Position numbers and translations under genes: made by a program
The notes under the pieces: model-generated
What the model saw: only the letters and a program-made list of their open reading frames with translations
Database searches by the model: none
What the model was told of the DNA's origin: nothing
In this document: piece by piece, positions 30,206 through 38,599 of the stretch
How positions within the stretch are numbered: position 1 is the stretch's first letter
Layout of the letters: every line of letters starts with the position of its first letter
NCBI GenBank assembly: GCA_032718475.1
Contig: JAUCBJ010000185.1
Span: 1-45,392, forward strand
Length of the DNA: 45,392 nt
Source of the DNA: Nemertoderma westbladi
Lineage: Eukaryota; Xenacoelomorpha; Nemertodermatida; Nemertodermatidae
Direction of reading: 5' to 3'

Positions 30206-30453
30206 TTCAGTTACAATATTTTCACGGTACTGTATTTACCTTATCTTATATGCTACTGTATAAGCAATTGGTAATGTAAGAAATAAATATTATGTAAATA
30301 ACTGTAAATTAAATTACTTTAATAAGGTTATAGCCATATTTTTTTTCATTAACACTCCCAAACAGAGTAAAATTTATTAAAACAAGCAATATTTATTCAA
30401 TAACATGAAATACATACATGGATACACTGAGGCATTCTTTACATCCACTGAGT
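30206..30453. other. Intergenic, no gene seen
   Basis: AT-rich; nothing recognised. Confidence 0.5.
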
Positions 30454-30458
30454 AACTT

Positions 30459-31643
30459 TGTTCGCGCTTTTAGACCTTTAGCAGTTTAACCTGCCAATTT
30501 TAGTTGTCTTTTTGTTTATAAATCGACTTTAGCCTAGATCAATTATTTAAGGTACTCAAGTTACATCCGCCGAAGCCAGTCTGTGCGCGACCATTCACCC
30601 ACAGTTAAGGGAGACTGGATTCGGATGCTTTGATAGTGATTGCGGTGTAGACCTACTGTATTATTCGATTGATCGTTACTATATAATCTCTGACAATATA
30701 TTTACTTTCGGGGAAATATTAACAGTTCCTTTAGGACGTGGCGCTTTAAGTATATAAAACAGAGTTATGACTTATACTAAACACAACGAGATGGCTACTG
30801 AGTTTCGTAAAAAGCGCATTCTTTAGGAGATGCTTTATTAACCTTCACACTACTTCACACGGCTTCACACTACTTCACACTGATCTGCCGACTGTCACTG
30901 AATTTGATCATATATAAGGAGGATCGCAACTGACACATGTAGGGATTATGAAAAAGCATTTAATTCACACAAAAAAACCACTATAATGTAAGTCGCAGTT
31001 GCTACCGGTAAACCTGTTCCTCTAACCTTCAGTAATCAAGGAGATTGGGGGTTTTATGATTATTCATCGGTATTCTCCAAATATATCAGCAATATACATT
31101 AACATAACACCAATTAATAACAGAAGCAAAATAATGCGGTGAACAGTCAGTATGTGTTACTTATGCAGTGTTCCATGTGCAGCAATGCATGAATTGCGGT
31201 GTGATGCGGTAGTTGAATCGTTAATAGTTTTACGTTCTTGTAATCAAAGCCATCAGATGAGATGTTTAGGCCAAAAGTCTGAAACTTCTACAGAAGTACA
31301 GAAGAATTTCCAAGCCGGTGTTCTGAGGCTCAGAAAAGGTAAACAAAGACCGTAATGCATTGCGCGGTTTTCCGTAGACCTCTGTCAGAAATAAAGTGAA
31401 AATCGCTCTGATTGGCTGAACAGAACAAGAGGTTCCACGTTTACAGTAAATCAGCTGACAGATTTCGTCATCTGAGCTCCAGTCTTTTAGAGTATTAGGC
31501 GCATTACGGCAAAAATGACTTGTTATGTCCGCTAAAGCACCTACACGGTACATTGCGGATAAAATGACTTGTTATGTCCGCTAAAGCACCTACACGGTAC
31601 ATTGCGGAGAAAAATGACTTGTTATGTCCGCAAAAGCTTTTAC
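30459..31643 (-). mobile_element. Solo LTR (reverse) related to the BEL/Pao LTR, with TSD AACTT
   Basis: On the plus strand it starts TGTTCGCGCTTTTAGACCTT and ends CAAAAGCTTTTACA, the reverse complement of both ends of the BEL LTR. At 1185 bp it matches the 1177-bp LTR in length. Internal landmarks also match in reverse order (GGACGTGGCGC, GAACTGTTAATATT-like, ACTGATCTGCCG-like). AACTT flanks both sides (30454-30458 and 31644-31648), a perfect 5-bp target duplication. No internal sequence remains, so the element was removed by LTR-LTR recombination. It carries a private tandem repeat at 31512-31625. Confidence 0.9.
31512..31625 (+). repeat. About 50-bp tandem repeat inside the solo LTR
   Basis: AAAATGACTTGTTATGTCCG recurs at 31512, 31561 and 31612 with TAAAGCACCTACACGGTACA between the first two pairs. 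The full-length LTR at 1-1177 has only one comparable GGACATAA segment pair (near 116 and 155), so this expansion is specific to the copy or subfamily. Confidence 0.8.
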
Positions 31644-31879
31644 AAACTTTTTGACGAATGCTCTTGATTTATCCAGTTCTATTAAGTTGATAATGTGAGA
31701 AATTGTCCATCTCTGTTAACCCATATAAAACGAGGGTATAACTTTTCGCCGTATCCGTATGCATTTGCCGTATCCGTATGTACTGCACATACGCGTATGT
31801 AATGGATTCCTATGGAGAATAATCCGTATGTGATTTTAAAGATTAGGCATTGCGGACCAGTAAGAAGTGTACAGCACAC

Positions 31880-32371
31880 ATGCAGACTGAAGACTCAAGA
31901 CTTAATACAATATAAAACAGAAGTAAAACAGTGCGGTGAACAGTCAGTATGTGTTCAGTCATATGAGTTGATGTTACGATGTGAAATGTTCGGATAGTGT
32001 TACAGTGAGTTACTATGTTAATAGATTTACGTTCTTATAACTAAAGCCATCAGATGTTCCTTGGGCTAAAGTTTGAAACTTCCGTACAGAAGCACAGAAT
32101 TCTGAGCTGAATCTAATTCTCAGAAAAATAATAACCATAATGCATTGCGCTAGTTCTCAGGTAGGTCTCCGTTGGTGTAACAGAGAAGATTGCTCTGATT
32201 GGCCGAACAAGCCAGGACATAGAGTTCCACATAAACAAAGAATCAGCTGACAGATTTCGTCATCTTGGTTCTAATTTCTTTCCGACGCGTAGTTGAACAA
32301 TTTTGGGGCTATTTTAGAGTATTCTGCGCATTGCGTGAAAAAAACTAGTTATGTCCGCAAAAGCTTTGACA
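31880..32371 (-). mobile_element. Truncated LTR of the same family (reverse)
   Basis: Shares GTGCGGTGAACAGTCAGTAT, TACGTTCTT, AAAGCCATCAGATG, CATAATGCATTGCGC-like and AATCAGCTGACAGATTTCGT blocks with the solo LTR at 31100-31470, in the same order. The right end GCAAAAGCTTTGACA is the LTR start in reverse. The other half of the LTR is missing. It abuts a LINE fragment exactly at 32371/32372. Confidence 0.75.
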
Positions 32372-32640
32372 CTAAAACTCCTCTTCCTAATAAGATTGGG
32401 GAGTCCAATGGTTCAGCAGATATCTGCGATATGTGGAAAACTCATTTTAGTAACTTATTTAACTGTGTGGCTGATGACAGTGACAGTGGTAAAGTAAATA
32501 GGCGTTTAAATAACTTTACTGACTTTGGGTTTCAATCTGTTACATACAAAGAGGTGATAGATTCACTTCTCAGTTTGTCAACAGGTAAAGCCATCGGACC
32601 AGATAATCTTACAGCTGAGCACTATATATACAGTATGTGT
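32372..32640 (+). pseudogene. LINE ORF2 fragment, region just before RT
   Basis: The frame reads TPLPNKIGESNGSADICDMW, then KTHFSNLFNCV, then VIDSLLSLSTGKAIGPDNLT, then AEH. The MW..HF..L and GKA.GPD.L.AEH motifs are the conserved lead-in to non-LTR reverse transcriptases. After AEHYIY the sequence becomes TG-rich low complexity. Upstream, the frame continues into the LTR only by chance. The endonuclease and the catalytic RT motifs are absent. Confidence 0.75.
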
Positions 32641-32758
32641 TTACTTGTATATGTTTACTATGTGTGTATGTTTTGTTTTTTACTATTTGTGTTATTGTTG
32701 TAATTTTTCTTTCGTTTTTACTGTAGCTATGTACCTCCTGGTGCGGCTTAAAGGATAA

Positions 32759-33872
32759 TGTTAAAGCTTTTGCGGCTGAAATGTCCCCTTTTTTACACAA
32801 TGTGCTGGTTATTCTAAACCTTAAAAACTCTAATTGCCAGCCATTGGACAGGATTATCTTTCTCTTCATGCCTCTGTGATATTCACCGTCCAATCAGTAG
32901 TATACTTTCCCCCCTACGTCACACCATAGCCTGAATTACCGGGTTGGTTGGTTGGTGCATGGTTACTGATCCCTGATTGGAAGTTCTGACGGATTCCTCC
33001 ATAGGTTCTACAGCGTTCGATGTGATTCATACTTGTTGACTACTTCCGGCAAGAACATTATTGCAACCCCTCAGTGTGAGTGTTTATACACTTCCTGACT
33101 TTGCGCCCAGAAACACCAGCGGCCAGAGAGACATAGAACGCAAATCTATTAAACGTCCATACTTACGTTTCTGTTCATACGTTAACACGATCTCCTACGT
33201 TGCATACTCTCACTGCAACACATCCTGACTGTCTGATATTGCCGCAACACCGCTGCATTTTATACTGTTTTATGCTGTTATAATCTGTTGTAATTTGTAA
33301 CATATGGATTAATGCTGATAGTTGGAGAATACTTACGAATAACCGGTAGATCTCTTGGTTTTCATGATTCATTGAGGTAAGCGGAGGGGTTTACTATTCA
33401 CAATTGCCTAGCTCAAATAACAGTGGTTTGTATGAGTTTATGCTGTTTCATAGTCCCCAACGTACGTGGCAAATTAGCGTGTTTCAGTACTGTACTATTT
33501 TCGTGGTGTGAGTGTGAACGATCAATAAATACATCCCTAAAGGATGTAAACATTTGCGTTGTCTCATGTCCGCCGTTGTAATTGGTATAAGTCATATCTC
33601 TGCGTAGTATTTAGAGCGCAGCACATAAAAGGAACTGTTAGTATTTAACTGAAAATAAGCATAGTTTTAGGAGATTATATAGTAAAGATCAATCGAATAA
33701 ATACAAAGTGTCCTACGGCTCTCTCTGCCATCAAATCCAGTCTCCCACCTCCGATGGGTCATACGCCGCGCTAGACTGGCTTCGGCTGTGTTAATTTGTA
33801 CCACGGGCTGTCAGGTATTAATAGACATATAAATTAGCAGGTTAAACTGTTGAAGGTCTAAAAGCGCGAACA
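32759..33872 (+). mobile_element. Solo LTR (forward) of the same family, with TSD GATAA
   Basis: It starts TGTTAAAGCTTTTGCGG and ends GGTCTAAAAGCGCGAACA, matching both ends of the BEL LTR, with shared internal marks (AAGTCATA, GGAACTGTTA, TCAATCGAATAA). Length is 1114 bp. GATAA flanks both sides (32754-32758 and 33873-33877). No internal region remains, so it is another LTR-LTR recombination product. It is more diverged from the full element than that element's LTRs are from each other. Confidence 0.88.
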
Positions 33873-33877
33873 GATAA

Positions 33878-34613
33878 ATATAAAAAAAAATAAAATAAAT
33901 AGATGTTCAAATTTTTAAAATGGGTATTTGAAGCATAACGTTAAGTTATTACGACTTGGGACCAACCCCTACCCCACTATATCACTAATTCCGCATTCAA
34001 TTTACATAGTTCAATTTTTCAGTTTCCATGACAACCACTACAAACATACGTTTTAACAATTAAATCCTTAGTTTTGCTCATTAACTACTCAACGAAACTT
34101 AATTGAAGTATGGGTCACCTGGAACCACAAACCGGATCTTAATGTAAACCTCAGCAGTTAAATAAAACTCCAATTGCATTGGTAATGGGAGTTTTTAAGG
34201 CATATGCCTCTTTAAGTTTGACTGATGAGTCAGAGTATTTAATTTTTCTTAGCTTCGTGGTTGCATTTCCTTTAGGAAATGCTTTTCTAGTAAAACTGAG
34301 AAATTTATTATAATTTTCACAAATTATTTTTATTAAATATATTTTACATTGCAATCCATAATAAACCCACCCAGTAGTTATTTAACATAGATAGAGAGAA
34401 ACCCATCACCAATTGCAATTACAGTTGAAATAATACAAAGTGATACAAATATTGGAGGGAAATTCAAAACGTATTTACATGTATTAATGTAAATTTTACA
34501 TTGTCTTTACTAGGCTATGTAATTTATACTTACAAGTTAGCTAGTAAATTCCGGTTGCATGCCACAACTTTGGAGTAGCAATTGTGTGACCATTTTCGAA
34601 CATTTTTTATAAA
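33878..34613. other. Intergenic, no gene seen
   Basis: AT-rich with poly-A near 33880; no credible ORF. Confidence 0.6.
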
Positions 34614-34686
34614 CTCGAATTAATGAATTTGTGGTTGCTACAGTAGCAAAATTACTAGCAACTACTGTACAATTCATTAATTCGAG
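34614..34686. repeat. 73-bp palindrome
   Basis: CTCGAATTAATGAATT (34614-34629) is perfectly inverted at 34671-34686. Inside, GTGGTTGCTACAGTAG and CTAGCAACTACTGTAC pair imperfectly. It resembles a small foldback MITE. Confidence 0.8.
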
Positions 34687-34900
34687 ATATCAAAAATAAG
34701 TGTACTGTACATGCCGATTTTTTATATCTTATATTTCCTTTTATTCGAAACTATAGATATACTCAATTGTTTGAATTCTAGAATAATATACCTCCTCTAT
34801 TATTTTAGTTACAGAAGTTACATATTACAAATTACTTTGTTTTTCATATAGCTTGCTTATAAACAAAATTAATGCTATAGTGGGGGGGGGGGGGGGGGGG

Positions 34901-35426
34901 GTTACATCGCGTTTCGGCAAAAAAGTTGCGTTTTGGCAAAAAGTTGCGTTGATAAAAAGATCAAGATAAATAATACCGCCATTTATCGGCAAAAGTTAAA
35001 GATAATTATTAGATGTGTTAGATCAGGGTTGAATTCAATAATTATAATTGTAGTTGTGGTCTTATGTCAATTAAGCATGATACGTATTGGTACAGTACCG
35101 TACTATTATTATAAATTAATTATAGGTTTAGTAATAACTGGGACTTGGATGCTACAAAAGCACTGTGTACTGTAATTGCTTCTCTTTACTTATTATATCT
35201 ATTATTCACTTAACGATGTTACAAGGTTTATTCTATAAAACTAACCTGTCCTTTACCTTCCTGCGATGGGTAGGCGCGGTATTCTACTGTAATCTACCGT
35301 GTATTTTCTTAAGCCGAAAATTAACTTTTTGCCGAAACGCGACTTGCTTTGCCAAAACGCATTTTATTTGCCGAAACGCAACTTTTTTCCCGAAACGCAA
35401 CTTTTTCCCCGAAACGGGACTGTTAC
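34901..35426. mobile_element. Inverted-repeat element with GCGTTTCGGCAAAAAGTT motifs
   Basis: The left end reads GTTACATCGCGTTTCGGCAA then AAAAGTTGCGTTTTGGC. The right end, reversed, reads GTAACAGTCCCGTTTCGGGG then AAAAAGTTGCGTTTCGG. About 2.5 motif copies lie on the left and 5 on the right (35321-35420), in opposite orientation. The interior has no recognised gene; open frames at 34933 and 35165 are chance. A 20-base G run (34882-34901) abuts the left end. Confidence 0.65.
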
Positions 35427-36080
35427 CGGACCTGCGGGGATGGGCGTTAAGAAATAAATAATGTTCTGAATTTAGATAGCGCCAGCTTCACCGACCGAGA
35501 TACTGTACTTCCTTTAACAACTTCTAAGTCCATTCAATGTAGCAAAACAAAAAGGGAGGTGGGTTTAAACCAAAACCAATGCGAAAATAAAATTATGCGG
35601 ATCATTTTCATTTTATGATTTTTTCCTTAGCAACATGGATTATAGCCTACAAATAATCAAGTTAATCAGGTTTGTTTGGCCTGTATGCAAATTCACGTCG
35701 AATTTAAATATGTGATCCCCAAAACACATTTGTTATATAAACTAGATTTTTGGCAATAACTATGTAGGCTGAAATACTGTAGACATATCCAAAAAAAATA
35801 TGCAAGATTGACTTCGACTATAACTCGACTGATCAAAAAGTATTACAGTACCAATAGAATATAATTAATATTATTTAAAATAATTTAATAAATTCAAATA
35901 TATTATAATTGAGAGTTGATCGCTGGTAAAACCCGTGTAAGCAGTCCTCGGGCCTCGTTCTCAGGGCTATTATTTGCTCAGAGGGTAAAATTACAGGGAA
36001 TTTAATATTAATTATTTAATTTACAATAATTGAAGAAACTTAGATACCTTACTTAGGTAATAAGTTTTATTCCAAAATTG
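35427..36080. other. Intergenic, no gene seen
   Basis: AT-rich; nothing recognised. Confidence 0.5.
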
Positions 36081-36193
36081 TAACATTACTCAACGCCGTT
36101 AGTATTAACAGCCAGTTGTTATTTAGCACTTTACAACTTTAGAGGACATTACAGCATTGTATTGGCCTGTACATTTAGTATTTCATTTGGTGT

Positions 36194-36284
36194 TATTGTT
36201 TACGTGGTAACCCATGACGGCGTTAAGTAATGTCCACTAAGGGGACATTACTTAACGCCGTCATTGGATACCACGTAAACAATA
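36194..36284. repeat. 42-bp inverted repeat with 7-base loop
   Basis: Arms 36194-36235 and 36243-36284 pair in 40 of 42 positions around the loop ACTAAGG. The inner part, ACATTACTTAACGCCGTC, occurs again at 36083-36100 as a direct copy of the right arm, so the hairpin is part of a larger 200-base repeat cluster. Confidence 0.93.
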
Positions 36285-36718
36285 GGTGGAAATTTTCCCG
36301 ACAGCCAGATAAGCCTACTGCATTAACAACCGGTAGGCGGGGTATAGCTATTAATAACCAGTAGGGCCTAGCTATATTATTATAACATGGCTCCAAGCGC
36401 CACCATAAATATAAGCTAACTTATTTATAATATAATTTATGTCATTTTTAGATTTATTTATACAGCAACTAATTTAATGCAGTTTCTATCACTTATATTA
36501 TATGTACAATCATTTCGTAATGTTAAAATTTTGGAATAAAACTACATACATACTTGTTGCAAAGTACCTCGTGGCTTTATTTTCATTCACTCACTAACGT
36601 TCGTTCGTGTAACAAAGCCACTCGGATCATCACACTGTAATGCGCTACTTTACACACAAGTATGTAGGCCTAAATAGTTAATACTTGATTGTTTTTTTTA
36701 ATAACCTATTTTATTGTT

Positions 36719-36921
36719 TTAAATATACAATGTGAATAAGACAATATGATAATGCTCTCCAAAGCGAAAAATATCAAACGGCCCTATTGGGGCTCGAACC
36801 CGGTACCTAGGTTTCAAACTTCTGGTTATCATCAGCCGGGTGAGTGTACTGAGCTACCAGACCGGATATTTTTCGCTATGGAGAGCATTATCATATTGTC
36901 TTATTTACATTGTATATTTAA
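36719..36921. mobile_element. Palindromic element with a tRNA-like tip
   Basis: Arms 36719-36775 and 36865-36921 are inverted with two mismatches in 57. The 89-base centre is tRNA-like on the reverse strand (separate entry), with its acceptor stem stacked at the top of the arms. The transcript of either strand would be a long hairpin ending in a tRNA-like fold. No target duplication was seen. Confidence 0.85.
36779..36864 (-). tRNA. tRNA-like sequence, degenerate, possibly Ile-type
   Basis: The reverse strand carries an A-box-like GGTAGCTCAGTACACTC and a perfect B-box GGGTTCGAGCCCC at normal order and distance. Acceptor strands GGTCTGG and TAGGGCC pair with wobbles and one mismatch. The anticodon region reads CTGATGATAACCAG, close to the CTGATAA loop of a GAU (Ile) tRNA with two extra bases. 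The D-stem and anticodon stem do not close, and the T-stem has only three sure pairs. It is therefore a tRNA pseudogene or tRNA-derived promoter rather than a working tRNA. Confidence 0.55.
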
Positions 36922-37089
36922 TACACCGCGTCACTCACCCACACAATTCACTTATTATTATTTTATTGTTTACATAATTAACAAAGAAAATCGCACAAAA
37001 CCGGAATAGGCATTGGGCACAATGGGCAGGCACTTCTAATTTGTAATATGTAACTTTTCGCACCAGGCCTATTCAACTAATTCAAGTCC

Positions 37090-37590
37090 ATGTTAAACGT
37101 AAATATGATACATTTCCTTATTTTATTCATACTGCTTTGCGCTCAATTCCACACAATCTATAATACCGGTGAGGTTAATTATACCTGTTCTGTCGGAAAG
37201 ATGTTGAAAGTGAAAAGTGAAGATTCAAATGTTAAACGCGCCTCGTGGGATGTGATAAATAATCACTCTTACGGGAATAGTACTGGTTGTAAATTTTGTA
37301 ACATAGTTACCCACAAACTTAATGGACACGTAAAGGGTAAGCATTCCGAAGCGGAGGTTTCTTTTTACTTCGAGTACAAGAATTGTCTTGATGTTAATAA
37401 TTGCAAGAATCAAAGCGAAAGTGATTGCAAATCATCATATGCATCCAATCATTCATGCAGCGGATATTTTGGAACGATGGAAACAAAATTGAAAAAGAAA
37501 ATAAACAACATGTCGCACAGGTGTATGAGTAAATGTTGCCAAGGAGACTTAAACTGTGCCTCACCTTCATGGAAAAATGAATATACATAG
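37090..37590 (+). CDS. Secreted cysteine-rich glycoprotein, family uncertain
   Basis: A 166-residue ORF with ATG at 37090; a second in-frame ATG at codon 6 precedes the hydrophobic core. Signal peptide: IHFLILFILLCAQF (7-20). The mature part has 11 cysteines (33, 67, 70, 99, 105, 113, 123, 145, 149, 150, 156) and six N-glycosylation sequons (N30, N58, N63, N107, N120, N140). An odd number of cysteines suggests a missing partner, a dimer or another exon. The ending C-M-S-K-C-C-Q-G-D-L-N-C recalls the terminal CC..D.CN of Ly6/uPAR three-finger domains, but the rest does not clearly fit and there is no GPI-type tail. Base composition is richer than the flanks, and the frame has no defects. A host gene is likely; function unknown. 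Confidence 0.55.
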   Translation: MLNVNMIHFLILFILLCAQFHTIYNTGEVNYTCSVGKMLKVKSEDSNVKRASWDVINNHSYGNSTGCKFCNIVTHKLNGHVKGKHSEAEVSFYFEYKNCLDVNNCKNQSESDCKSSYASNHSCSGYFGTMETKLKKKINNMSHRCMSKCCQGDLNCASPSWKNEYT

Positions 37591-38599
37591 CAGCGAGCTG
37601 CCGATAGGCCTACTTACTACTGTATGTTGTCAAGGTAACTAACTCATGATGGAATTAATGTAAGAATATTATACTATGTTGTCATGGTAACTGATAGAAT
37701 GTTGAAATATTTATACTATATTGTTATGGTAACACCCCTTCCCATCTCACACACACCCCCAATCACATATCCCACCGCACATCCCCCTTTACTAATTAAT
37801 CATTGTGGGATATAACCGAAAAGCGCAACAAACTCCATTTACATGTATCAAATTATTAAATGCGTTATTTTAAAAATCGGATCACCATACCCCGGAATAT
37901 AGAGTCGTAATTAAATGACACGAACCCAAAAAAAAAATATTTGTTATGCAAAGGGAAGAAATAAAATACTTCTGTATATAATATATGCATCTGTTAACAA
38001 TGTCGTAAATATATTGAAACTAAACAGATTATTGCATAACAAAATTAGAAACATATATAAAATGTAACAATTTTTATTTACAACAAGGGGAAACGGAACT
38101 TAATTTTATAGTCGGCACAAGAAGGTACGTAGGTTAATTGTTAATTACTTCACTCCTAATAACCATCAGTAACATCGAGAGATACATGAAGATGGACGTC
38201 ATCCTCTAAGCCGTGCAAATATTCGCATTATTAGTTCCAGGCGTTAAGTATTTCGTAACCTGCAAAAATAAAAACAAAAATAACTAAATAACTTATTTTA
38301 GCCAGATAATGTTAATTTATTACATTAAGGTAAATTATCAGCGTTCTGGTATGGTAAGATCATCGAAAAGCAACAAAGTAATCACTAACTTATTAACAAT
38401 AAACTTCTAGAACACATCTTGAATATTCTCCATTAATAATAACCATTGTATGCTAAGTGTACGAGAATTTAAAGTACAGCTCCATGGCCAAAAATAAAAA
38501 TGGCAAATTATAGATAGATGTTTATTCCTCATCTTGCAATCACTATTATTTAAGATATCCTATTTTGAAATGAAACAATATGGGGTTATCCAAATTTAT
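37591..38599. other. Intergenic, no gene seen
   Basis: AT-rich, with a short CACACACCCCCAATCACATA segment near 37750 and AATAAA at about 37960. Nothing else was recognised. Confidence 0.5.

Noticed and set aside
32293-32371. N-terminal part of the 136-codon ORF that runs into the LINE fragment
   Set aside because: This portion is reverse LTR sequence read by chance; the LINE homology starts at 32372.
35165-35461. 98-codon ORF with CRNATF-type repeats
   Set aside because: It is the translation of the GCCGAAACGC motif array at the right end of an inverted-repeat element.
36746-37009. 87-codon ORF across the tRNA-like palindrome
   Set aside because: It reads through the hairpin arms and the tRNA-like core, so the frame is accidental.
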